Shown here: positions 26,282 through 34,792 of the stretch, in pieces
Layout: every line of letters starts with the position of its first letter
Position numbering within the stretch: position 1 is the stretch's first letter
DNA from: Bradyrhizobium barranii subsp. apii
Lineage (GTDB): Bacteria; Pseudomonadota; Alphaproteobacteria; Rhizobiales; Xanthobacteraceae
NCBI RefSeq assembly: GCF_011516635.5
Contig: NZ_CP096255.1
Span: 5,082,501 to 5,146,500, forward strand
Length of the DNA stretch: 64,000 nt
Reading direction: 5' to 3'
The notes under the pieces: model-generated
What the model was told of the DNA's origin: nothing
Databases searched by the model: none
What the model saw: the letters and a program-made list of their open reading frames with translations, nothing else
Translations under genes and position numbers: made by a program

Positions 26282-27430
26282 ATGAATCTTCCTGACACCG
26301 GTCTACCCAATCACTTCGAGCTGCTCGCCACCGATGGCGCCGCGCGCACCGGGCGCCTGACCACGCCGCATGGCGTGGTGCGGACGCCGGCCTTCATGCC
26401 GGTCGGAACCGCCGGCGCCATGAAGGGCATGCACTGGCGCGAGGTGCGCGAGGCCGGCGCCGACATCGTGCTCGGCAACACCTATCATCTGATGCTGCGT
26501 CCCGGCGCCGAGCGGATCTCGGCGCTCGGCGGCCTGCAGCGGTTCACCGGCTGGAACGGGCCGATGCTGACGGATTCCGGCGGCTTCCAGGTGATGTCGC
26601 TGTCGGACCTGCGCAAGGTCACCGAGAACGCCGTCACATTCCGTTCGCATATCGACGGCGCCAAGGTCGAGCTGTCACCGGAGCGCTCGATCGAGGTGCA
26701 GCGCTTCCTAGGCTCCGACATTGCCATGCAGATGGACGAATGCGTGCGGCTGCCGGCCGAGCGGGACGACATCGAACGGGCGATGCGGCTGTCGCTGCGC
26801 TGGGCCGAGCGAAGCAAGCGCGCCTTCGAGAGTGCGCCGGACGGCTACATGCTGTTCGGTATCGTGCAGGGCGGCGACGTGCCGCAGCTTCGTCACGCCA
26901 GCGCCGAAGGCCTCGTTGCAATCGGTTTCCACGGCTATGCGATCGGCGGTCTTGCCGTCGGCGAGCCACAGGCGGTCATGCTGGCGATGATCGACGAGAC
27001 CGCACCGATGCTGCCGAGAGAGCGGCCGCGCTACCTGATGGGCGTCGGCACGCCCGATGACATCCTCGAAGCGGTCAAGCGCGGCATCGACATGTTCGAT
27101 TGCGTGATGCCGACGCGCAATGGCCGTCATGGCGTTGCCTTCACGCGCTTCGGCCAGGTCAATTTGCGCAACGCGCGCCACGCCGACGATCCGCGTCCGC
27201 TCGACGAAGAGAGTTCCTGGCCGTCGGCGCGCAACTACGCGCGCGCCTACCTGCATCATCTCGTCAAGGCGGGCGAGACGCTGGGAGCCATGCTGCTCTC
27301 CGAGATCAATATCGCCTACTACCAGTTCCTGATGCAGGGCATCAGGGACGCGATCGCACACGGGACGTTCGACGAGTTCTACCAGCGTACGCGCCAGGAC
27401 TGGGCGAGGGGCGACATCGCCCCGCGCTAG
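26282..27430 (+). CDS. tgt: Queuine tRNA-ribosyltransferase (tRNA-guanine transglycosylase)
   Basis: A 382-residue Tgt that exchanges guanine-34 of GUN tRNAs for preQ1. Motifs: PAFMPVGTAGAMKGMHW, LGNTYHLMLRPG, LTDSGGFQVMSLSDL with the proton-accepting Asp, FGIVQGG, GGLAVGEP, and FDCVMPTRNGRHG with the nucleophilic Asp. The unusual point is the zinc site: where other Tgt proteins have DCxCxxC-R followed by YSRAYLHHL, this one has DEESSWPSARNYARAYLHHL, with no cysteine at all in the C-terminal third. The chosen ATG at 26282 begins MNLPDTGLPN. queA is on the same strand upstream, but asd, the PepSY, TetR and patatin genes intervene. Confidence 0.94.
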   Translation: MNLPDTGLPNHFELLATDGAARTGRLTTPHGVVRTPAFMPVGTAGAMKGMHWREVREAGADIVLGNTYHLMLRPGAERISALGGLQRFTGWNGPMLTDSGGFQVMSLSDLRKVTENAVTFRSHIDGAKVELSPERSIEVQRFLGSDIAMQMDECVRLPAERDDIERAMRLSLRWAERSKRAFESAPDGYMLFGIVQGGDVPQLRHASAEGLVAIGFHGYAIGGLAVGEPQAVMLAMIDETAPMLPRERPRYLMGVGTPDDILEAVKRGIDMFDCVMPTRNGRHGVAFTRFGQVNLRNARHADDPRPLDEESSWPSARNYARAYLHHLVKAGETLGAMLLSEINIAYYQFLMQGIRDAIAHGTFDEFYQRTRQDWARGDIAPR

Positions 27431-27649
27431 TCAGTTGCAGACGATCCGCTGCTTGACGGCGTGCTTGGTCACGAAGCCGTAGCCGCAATTGTCGCAGGTC
27501 CAGAGATAGCTGATCATATGGTCGGAGATGTAGGCGGATGCTTCGGCGGCGACCATCGAGTCGGCGCAGACGGCGCAGGTCGGCAACTCGCTGCAACGCG
27601 GGGCGCGGTGATGTGCGACGGTCGACAACACTTCAGCGACTGCTGACAT
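27431..27649 (-). CDS. Small zinc-ribbon protein, 72 aa
   Basis: Contains two CxxC knuckles, CAVC (residues 25-28) and CDNC (52-55), in PTCAVCADSMVAAEASAYIS and YLWTCDNCGYGFVTKHAVKQ, typical of a single-zinc ribbon. No signal peptide or membrane helix. Many rhizobial genomes carry small proteins of this kind; function unknown. Its stop directly abuts that of tgt (convergent). Confidence 0.75.
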   Translation of the reverse strand: MSAVAEVLSTVAHHRAPRCSELPTCAVCADSMVAAEASAYISDHMISYLWTCDNCGYGFVTKHAVKQRIVCN

Positions 27650-27872
27650 CGTGGTGACCTCTCTGCTTTGAGACCTAAGTCTAACATAGACCGAATCAGT
27701 TGACGAGGTCGCAACACAAATGCGTTGGTTTTCTGATAATTACAGCTCACGCGATTTTGCGATGCAGCGTATTTAACATGTGCCGCATTGTCGCTTGCGT
27801 GTCGTCCCAAGCTGTCCGTTACTGCGCAAGAGACGCTGCAGAAACAGAAATTGTCGTCACAGGGAGTTCATC

Positions 27873-28850
<978 letters not shown>

Positions 28851-28853
28851 GAC

Positions 28854-29093
28854 ATGACGGATCAACCGAGGCGGCCGCGCACGCTTGGCGATGCGCGGTC
28901 GGAGGCCGAGGCGGCGTTCAAGAAGGTGACCGCCAAGGTCGCCGTGGCGCCACCGAAGCCGAACGTGGCGCCGGGAATCAAGGAGCAGGTCACGCTGCGC
29001 ATCGACCAGGACGTGCTGGAGTTCTTCCAGCAGGGCGGTCCCGGCTGGCAGGACCGCATCAACGAGGCGCTGCGCAAGGCGGCGGGGAAGTAG
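28854..29093 (+). CDS. BrnA-type antitoxin-like small protein
   Basis: A 79-residue protein. The C-terminal half VTLRIDQDVLEFFQQGGPGW continuing QDRINEALRKA is the BrnA/DUF4415-type ribbon-helix-helix segment. BrnA normally pairs with the toxin BrnT, encoded just upstream of it. No BrnT gene is present here; the upstream neighbour is cysK, 3 bp away. It could be an orphan antitoxin or a DNA-binding regulator that came to sit under cysK control. Confidence 0.7.
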   Translation: MTDQPRRPRTLGDARSEAEAAFKKVTAKVAVAPPKPNVAPGIKEQVTLRIDQDVLEFFQQGGPGWQDRINEALRKAAGK

Positions 29094-29136
29094 CGCCTCC
29101 TGCCCAGGGGCGCCGAAGGGCGGCGCGCCGGCGAAC

Positions 29137-29889
29137 TCAGAGGACCTGCGACAGAAACCGCTGCGTTCGCTCGTCCTTGGCCGCCGTAAACAAGGCTTCC
29201 GGCGGCCCGTGCTCGACGATCACACCGCGGTCGGTGAAGTAGACGTGATCGGCGACCTCACGCGCGAAGTTCATCTCATGGGTGACGAGGAGGCATGTCA
29301 TGCCATCCTCGGCAAGCTCCCGGATGGTGACCAGGACCTCCTTGACCGTTTCCGGATCGAGGGCGGCCGTAACTTCGTCGAACAGCATGATGTCCGGTCG
29401 CATCGCCAGCGAGCGGGCGATGGCCACGCGCTGCTGCTGTCCGCCGGAGAGCTCGCCGGGATAGGTATCCTCCTTCCCCGCGAGCCGAACCTTGGCAAGC
29501 AGCGCCCGGGCGCGCGCTTCGACCTCGGCACGCTTCTGGCCGAGAACATGGATCGGCGCCATCATCACGTTCTGGAGCGCGGTCTTGTGCGGGAAAAGAT
29601 TGTACTGCTGGAAGACCATCCCGACCTTGCGGCGCAGCGCCAGCTTGTCGAGCCTGGGATCGGACACCTCGATGCCTTCGATCTGAATGCTGCCGGACGA
29701 GATCGGCTGAAGGGCATTGATGCAGCGGATCAGCGTGGATTTCCCTGATCCGGACGGGCCGATGATACAGATCACCTCGCTCTTTTTGACCGACAGGCTG
29801 ATGCCTTTCAGGACCTCGAGAGCTCCGAACGACTTTCTGACGTCGACGCATTGGACGATGGGCTGATCCGGAGTCCAGCTCGTGGCCAT
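29137..29889 (-). CDS. Polar amino-acid ABC transporter, ATP-binding protein
   Basis: A 250-residue ATPase of the GlnQ/HisP family. Walker A GPSGSGKST is at residues 44-52, the signature LSGGQQQRVAIARSLAM and Walker B IMLFDEVTAALD follow, then the H-loop VTHEMNFAREVADHV. It powers uptake through the two permeases encoded just upstream. The start ATG is 12 bp after the stop of the second permease. Last gene of a four-gene operon (binding protein, two permeases, ATPase). Confidence 0.93.
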   Translation of the reverse strand: MATSWTPDQPIVQCVDVRKSFGALEVLKGISLSVKKSEVICIIGPSGSGKSTLIRCINALQPISSGSIQIEGIEVSDPRLDKLALRRKVGMVFQQYNLFPHKTALQNVMMAPIHVLGQKRAEVEARARALLAKVRLAGKEDTYPGELSGGQQQRVAIARSLAMRPDIMLFDEVTAALDPETVKEVLVTIRELAEDGMTCLLVTHEMNFAREVADHVYFTDRGVIVEHGPPEALFTAAKDERTQRFLSQVL

Positions 29890-29900
29890 GCACTGCTCCC

Positions 29901-30743
29901 TCAGCGTATGCGGAACCGACGCTCGAGACGCGCGGTCCAGAGGTTGATCGGATAACAGTAGAGAAAGAAACACAGCAGCGCGAAACCGTAGAGCGGAGCG
30001 AACAGCTCCGGCCTGCCGCCTTCGGCGGCATGCACCTGCGCAGTCAGAGTGAGCATTTCCGAAACACCGACGATCGATGCCAGCACCGTCGACATCGCGA
30101 CCAGCGCATAGACGTTCATCCAGGGCGGCAGCATGCGCTTGATGCACTGTGGCAGCATGATCAGCCACATCGTCTGGCGCCGCGTGAACGAGAGCGATTC
30201 CGCCGCCTCCCATTGCGTCGACGGAATGGAGCGGACGGCACCGCGCACGACCTCGGCGACGTTCGCCATGACCGGCAATGCGAAGCCCACCGTCGCCTTG
30301 ATCCAGTCCGGCAAGGGGATGGTCGTCTTGAAGAGGGTGACCTGGAAGGGCACCAGAAACATGACGAAGAACAGCAGCACCAGCCAGGGTGCGTTGCGGA
30401 AGAATTGAGTCAGGAGCCAGCTGACGGCGGCGAGCGGTCGAAACTCCGACAACAACCCCAGACCCAGGCCAAGCCCGGCGATGGTCCCCAGCAGCATGGC
30501 CAGCAGGGAGATCAGGATGTTGAAGGCGAACCCGCGCAGCAGCAGCGGCGACCACTTCACAATGACTTGCAGCGGGGACAGCACCGCCGGTCCGGTCTGC
30601 GCCCACGCGGTGGACGCGGCCATGATGGCGCAGAAACCGAGGATCGCGGCGGCCAGCGGGCCGATCCGAACGGACATCCGGGTCGGCACGGGACGATACG
30701 GCAGAAGGACGGCAAGCCTGTGCTCGGGCTGGGCGCCTTTCAT
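29901..30743 (-). CDS. Polar amino-acid ABC transporter, permease 2
   Basis: A 280-residue permease of the HisM/GlnP type with an extra membrane segment near residues 26-48 and the EAA loop PSTQWEAAESLSFTRRQTMW. About six membrane helices. Its ATG overlaps the stop of permease 1 as ATGA, showing translational coupling. Forms the channel with permease 1. Confidence 0.9.
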   Translation of the reverse strand: MKGAQPEHRLAVLLPYRPVPTRMSVRIGPLAAAILGFCAIMAASTAWAQTGPAVLSPLQVIVKWSPLLLRGFAFNILISLLAMLLGTIAGLGLGLGLLSEFRPLAAVSWLLTQFFRNAPWLVLLFFVMFLVPFQVTLFKTTIPLPDWIKATVGFALPVMANVAEVVRGAVRSIPSTQWEAAESLSFTRRQTMWLIMLPQCIKRMLPPWMNVYALVAMSTVLASIVGVSEMLTLTAQVHAAEGGRPELFAPLYGFALLCFFLYCYPINLWTARLERRFRIR

Positions 30744-31483
30744 CGGGCGTATCCCGGGATGCGCATCGCCCGCTCCCAGCGATGCATCAGCCAGACGAGG
30801 ACGCCGACAAGGATGCCGTAGGTCGCCAGCAATACGACCATCATTTCGAAGACGTTCTGCGATTCCGACCAGACCTGCTTGACCGCATACAGCGTCTCGG
30901 GAACGGCGATCGCGTAGGCGAGGGTGGTCGTCTTGAGCAGGTTGACGAGGTTGTTGTTCAGTGCGGGAAGGCAGACGCGAATGGCCAGCGGAAGGACGAT
31001 ATGGACGTAAGCCTTAAGGCGCGTGTATCCGAGCGCCTCCGCGGCTTCCAGCGTCGTCCTCGGCACCGCCTCGATGCCTGAGCGGAAGATTTCGACGTTG
31101 AAGGCGCCCGCGAACAGCGACAGAGAAATGATGGCCCATTGGACGTTGCTCAGCAGCGGAACGCGCATGCCTGCCGCCTCGACGGCCGGGAGCATGGTGC
31201 CGAGGCCGAAATAGAAAAAGAAGATCTGGACCAGCGGCGGCGTGTTGCGGAACACCACCACGAAAGCATTGACGGGCAACCGCAGCAGCATGGACGGACT
31301 GCCTTGCAGCAAGGCGCCGACCGCGCCGATGATCAGGCTCAGCAGGATGGTCGTGACACTCAGAAGCAACGTCATCTTGAGCCCGCCGAAATAGCGGTCC
31401 CAATCGTAGGCATCGTAGAATACGGAGAAATTCAGCCCCGTCGTTTCGTAGAGCCGTTGAAACCAGTCGCCGATTTCGTGCAT
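30740..31483 (-). CDS. Polar amino-acid ABC transporter, permease 1
   Basis: A 247-residue HisQ/GlnP-type permease: MHEIGDWFQRLYETTGLNFS, then about five to six membrane helices and the EAA loop VPRTTLEAAEALGYTRLKAY. The frame is open back to 31642, but the ATG at 31483 gives the normal family length. It lies 98 bp after the binding-protein stop; a 26-bp hairpin in that gap may reduce read-through. Confidence 0.9.
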   Translation of the reverse strand: MHEIGDWFQRLYETTGLNFSVFYDAYDWDRYFGGLKMTLLLSVTTILLSLIIGAVGALLQGSPSMLLRLPVNAFVVVFRNTPPLVQIFFFYFGLGTMLPAVEAAGMRVPLLSNVQWAIISLSLFAGAFNVEIFRSGIEAVPRTTLEAAEALGYTRLKAYVHIVLPLAIRVCLPALNNNLVNLLKTTTLAYAIAVPETLYAVKQVWSESQNVFEMMVVLLATYGILVGVLVWLMHRWERAMRIPGYAR

Positions 31484-31544
31484 TTTGCGCGACACCAAAC
31501 TGTTGAGGCGATGCCTCGTATCAGTGCATTGGCTCGACCTGTTC

Positions 31545-31570
31545 GGAGCGCAAGACGGATCTGGCGCTCC
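31545..31570 (-). terminator. Hairpin between binding-protein and permease genes
   Basis: GGAGCGC and GCGCTCC form a 7-bp stem with a 12-base loop, no U-run. In ABC operons such intercistronic hairpins often protect the binding-protein mRNA or cause partial termination. Confidence 0.4.
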
Positions 31571-31581
31571 GCTCTGCGCGT

Positions 31582-32394
31582 CTATTTGTCCTTGTATTGC
31601 TCGTGCATGAGCAGCGAATACTCGGTCGGCGTAATGCCCCACTTCTTTTCCGCTGCCACGATGAAGCCGGTCTTCATCCAGTCCTTTGTCATATCTTCGA
31701 GCAGCTTCTGAAGGCTGGAATTATCGAGCGCGACAGCGATCATCCATGGCGATGGCAAAATACCTTTCAGGGGCAAGTCGTAGTCCGCCTTCCACTCGTC
31801 CTCGAGCAGCTTGCCTTGCAGGAAGGTCTGATCGTAGACATAGCCGATGCAGTTGCCCTGCTTCATGGCGAACAGAGGCTTCTCCGAGCCGTCAAACGCA
31901 ACGATTTCGGGGCCGTAGGATTTGGCAACGTCCTTGTTGTACCAGGCCCCCGACGTTGCACAGACGGGTTTTCCCTTGAGCTCGGCCCAGTCCTTGATGC
32001 CGGACTTCTTGTTGAGAAGGATGTTCACATAGTCCGAATAGTACAGCGGCTCGATGGCTTGAACCACGCGACGGCGTTCCGGCCTGTCCGACATGGTCGC
32101 GATCAGCAGGTCGACCTTTCCCTGCTGAAGAAATTCGATCCTGTTGGAGGCCGCGACCGGAACGAGTTCGAGTTTGACGCCGAGGCGTTTGGCAATGTCT
32201 GCGGCGAGATCCGGCTCGATGCCGACCACGTTTCCCGTGGGATCGCGGAAGCCGAAGGGCTTGTAGTCAGCCTTGACGCCGACATTCAACGTGCCGCGCT
32301 GCTTGATGGCATCGACGCCATCGGCGGCTTGGGCACTGCCAAGCATCAGCAGCGCCGCGATGCCTGTCATCATGGAACGGACAATGTCTCTCAT
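31582..32394 (-). CDS. Polar amino-acid ABC transporter, periplasmic binding protein (family 3)
   Basis: A 270-residue solute-binding protein. The signal peptide ends SAQAA (MRDIVRSMMTGIAALLMLGS). The family-3 start GTLNVGVKADYKPFGFRDPT, the first-lobe segment VEPDLAADIAKRLGVKLELV-type (here GIEPDLAADIA), and ATMSDRPERRRVVQAIEPLY are present; the arginine in the last segment normally binds the amino-acid carboxylate. First gene of the operon. Because an N-methyl amino-acid oxidase gene lies 76 bp upstream on the same strand, the ligand may be a modified amino acid. Confidence 0.92.
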   Translation of the reverse strand: MRDIVRSMMTGIAALLMLGSAQAADGVDAIKQRGTLNVGVKADYKPFGFRDPTGNVVGIEPDLAADIAKRLGVKLELVPVAASNRIEFLQQGKVDLLIATMSDRPERRRVVQAIEPLYYSDYVNILLNKKSGIKDWAELKGKPVCATSGAWYNKDVAKSYGPEIVAFDGSEKPLFAMKQGNCIGYVYDQTFLQGKLLEDEWKADYDLPLKGILPSPWMIAVALDNSSLQKLLEDMTKDWMKTGFIVAAEKKWGITPTEYSLLMHEQYKDK

Positions 32395-32470
32395 CGGATG
32401 ACGCCTCCAGGATTGTGATCACGACGCGCGTTGAGCGCGCTTGTTCAAGATACAAGGCTCGTGCCAAACG

Positions 32471-33640
32471 TCACGAAAAACGGGAGATGGAGAATGGGCT
32501 GAGGTCGATCGCGCTTCGACCGCCGGTCACCATCCCGGCGACGACGTTGCCGATACCTGCCGAGTGCTTGAAGCCGTGGCCCGAGCACGCCGAGACGACA
32601 CAAATCCGGTCCTGGTCGGGATGGCGGTCGATGATGAAGCCCCGATCGGGCGTCACCGTGTAGATGCAGGCAGCCGCCTGCGCGACGCGCGGCGTGGCGC
32701 CGGCGAGCCGCCCCGCGACGTGCTTCCGGTACATTTCAGCCGATTCCGCGGGATCGACGGTGCGGTCGATGGCGTCGGCCGTCGTGTTGGTCTCGTACTG
32801 CTCGGTCGCGACCTTGAGACGACGATCGCCAGGCAGCGGCGGGAAGCCGTAGAGGTAGTCGACATCCGTCGCGCCATGCATCCAGATGAACACAGGGGCG
32901 TCGGCGCGATACGCGCTGGTATCGTCGAGCTCGTACCAATGCAGCACCTGCCGCTTCACCGTGAGCACGCGATCAAACGGCGCGCCGAGCAGGTGGGAAT
33001 TCCAGCCGCCTGCCGACACCACCACCTGGTCCGCCTCGAATGTGCCCGAGGACGTTTCCACCCGAACGGCGGGGCCGCGCTGCGCGATCGAGAGAACCTC
33101 GACTCCCGTGCGGATCGTTGCGCCGAGCTGCTCCGCGCGCGTCAGCTGCGCCTTGATGCAGCGCTCCGGAAAAACGTACCCTCCGCCGGGTTCGTAATAG
33201 GCCTTCTCGTTGCCCTGGAGATTCAGGAACTGCGGGAAGCGATGAGCCACCTCTCGCCCGTCGATCACTTCATGCGCGATGCCGAAGTCACGCGCGGCCC
33301 CAATCGAGCGCGCGACGAAATCCGGCTTGCCGTGGTGCGACGTCTCGCCGACACCGGGCGCTATGACGACGAGGCCGCATGGGTTCAGCAGCTCGGCAGA
33401 CGTCTCGGCTTCGAGCTCACGCCAGATCCGGTGCGTATCCAGCACCAGGGGCACGTAATCGCGGCCTTCGCCGACCGCCTGCCGGGTGATGCGGGTTTCG
33501 CCGTGGCTGGATCCCATCGTGTGGGGCGGGGCAAAGCGATCGAGGCCAACCGCCTTTACCCCTCGCTTGGCCAGTTGATAGAGGGCCGCGCTGCCCATGG
33601 CACCGAGGCCGATCACCAGAATATCCGCTTGCTCGCTCAT
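32471..33640 (-). CDS. FAD-dependent N-methyl amino-acid oxidase (SolA/monomeric sarcosine oxidase family)
   Basis: A 389-residue flavoenzyme. The dinucleotide-binding motif is ILVIGLGAMGSAALYQLAKR; next comes SSHGETRITRQAV, the family FAD-ribose segment. Near the C-terminus lies CIYTVTPDRGFIIDRHPDQD followed by ACSGHGFKHS, typical of MSOX/SolA enzymes (the flavin-linking cysteine is in VVSACSGHGFK). These enzymes oxidatively demethylate sarcosine, N-methyltryptophan or similar compounds, giving formaldehyde and H2O2. The exact substrate is not clear. Divergent from a LysR gene and upstream of a four-gene ABC transporter on the same strand. Confidence 0.9.
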   Translation of the reverse strand: MSEQADILVIGLGAMGSAALYQLAKRGVKAVGLDRFAPPHTMGSSHGETRITRQAVGEGRDYVPLVLDTHRIWRELEAETSAELLNPCGLVVIAPGVGETSHHGKPDFVARSIGAARDFGIAHEVIDGREVAHRFPQFLNLQGNEKAYYEPGGGYVFPERCIKAQLTRAEQLGATIRTGVEVLSIAQRGPAVRVETSSGTFEADQVVVSAGGWNSHLLGAPFDRVLTVKRQVLHWYELDDTSAYRADAPVFIWMHGATDVDYLYGFPPLPGDRRLKVATEQYETNTTADAIDRTVDPAESAEMYRKHVAGRLAGATPRVAQAAACIYTVTPDRGFIIDRHPDQDRICVVSACSGHGFKHSAGIGNVVAGMVTGGRSAIDLSPFSISRFS

Positions 33641-33710
33641 GGATCGGGACTGCTCAATTGTTAGGACAATCCGAAGTCTGCTTTCGGATGCGGCTCTCCT
33701 ACAAGGATAA

Positions 33711-33755
33711 TTCATATAATGAAGGCAATTTGCATGTTAATATGACTTCTGCTTA
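33711..33755. promoter_or_regulatory. Candidate LysR binding region between the oxidase and LysR genes
   Basis: The 119-bp divergent gap contains TTCAT-ATA-ATGAA (33711-33723), a perfect 5-bp palindrome, and further on CATGTTAATATG (33733-33744), also partly symmetric. LysR proteins bind such sites at divergent promoters. Inference from position and symmetry. Confidence 0.4.
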
Positions 33756-33759
33756 AGCT

Positions 33760-34725
33760 ATGGATATGACGCCACCTGTTCCAGACTTGCGAAGCTTGCA
33801 GATTGTCGCTGCCGTCGCGGAGTCCGGCAGCATGCTTCAGGCGTCCCGTCAGTTCGGGATGACGCAATCAGCGGTTTCTCAGGCTGTGCGGCGGGCCGAG
33901 GCCTCGATCGGCGTCGCGTTCTTCAACCGTAGCCGGAGGCCGCTTACATTGACGCGGGCGGGTCGCATCCTTGCTGGCCGTGTTCGCGATCTGAATCGCG
34001 ACTTTGACACGTTACTCAGCGCACTCCGGGACGCAGCGAAACTGCCTGAGCGTGTCGATCTGAGGCTCGGCCTCATCGACTCCTATGCCGCCACGGTCGG
34101 CGCACACCTCGTCAAGGAGCTCATGACGGGCGAGGTCGCACTGAGTCTGTCCGTTTGGTCGGGCCTTGCTCACTCGCATGCCGAGGCGCTGGTCCACCGA
34201 ACGATCGACGCGGCGATCACATGCGATGCGATGGATGACCTGTATGATATCGAGCGCTTCCCGTTTTACCGCGAGCCAAATCTGCTGGTGGTGCCGCGCG
34301 GATTGGAAGCCGAATTTGCTGACCTTGATTTGCGGGAGATCCTGACCCGGCATCGCCTGGTCCGGTACAGCGAACGCTCCTATGCAGGCGCTCAGGTCGA
34401 GCGCCACCTGAGCCGTTTGGGCATTCGCCCACCGCGGGCCTTTGAGTTTGACACCTCGGACAGCCTGGTCGCCATGGTCGCCACCGGGATGGGCGTAGCG
34501 ATCACCACGCCGCTGTGTCTGTTGCAGGGGCTCGCTCACGCTGGTCAAGTCAGCGCTCTCCCTCTGCCGGGCCCCGGATTTTTTCGTGAGCTGCTTCTGG
34601 TGACCCGCCGTGGCGATCTCTCATCACTGGCGCCGCGCATCGCGGAGATGGCTCGGACGAGCATTACGATGCAGGCGATGCCGCGGATCCGGACGCTAGT
34701 GCCTTGGTTCACCCAAGATTACTAG
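33760..34725 (+). CDS. LysR-family transcriptional regulator
   Basis: A 321-residue LysR regulator. The winged HTH is in residues 8-68 (DLRSLQIVAAVAESGSMLQA, FGMTQSAVSQAVRRAEASIG), followed by a periplasmic-binding-protein-like effector domain. Transcribed away from the oxidase gene, so it is probably its activator and that of the ABC operon, with the oxidase substrate or product as effector (inferred). Confidence 0.9.
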   Translation: MDMTPPVPDLRSLQIVAAVAESGSMLQASRQFGMTQSAVSQAVRRAEASIGVAFFNRSRRPLTLTRAGRILAGRVRDLNRDFDTLLSALRDAAKLPERVDLRLGLIDSYAATVGAHLVKELMTGEVALSLSVWSGLAHSHAEALVHRTIDAAITCDAMDDLYDIERFPFYREPNLLVVPRGLEAEFADLDLREILTRHRLVRYSERSYAGAQVERHLSRLGIRPPRAFEFDTSDSLVAMVATGMGVAITTPLCLLQGLAHAGQVSALPLPGPGFFRELLLVTRRGDLSSLAPRIAEMARTSITMQAMPRIRTLVPWFTQDY

Positions 34726-34739
34726 CCATTGCCACCACG

Positions 34740-34769
34740 AAAAAGGCCCGGCTCTCGCCGGGCCTTTTT
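34740..34769. terminator. Bidirectional rho-independent terminator
   Basis: AAAAA-GGCCCGGC-TCTC-GCCGGGCC-TTTTT between the convergent LysR and metacaspase genes: runs of A and T on both sides make it work in both directions. Confidence 0.88.
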
Positions 34770-34792
34770 GCGTTTTGGAGCCGGGTCCCGCC

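Noticed and set aside
32441..33664. 407-codon open frame antisense to the oxidase gene
   Set aside because: The minus-strand frame has clear FAD motifs; the plus-strand frame has none.
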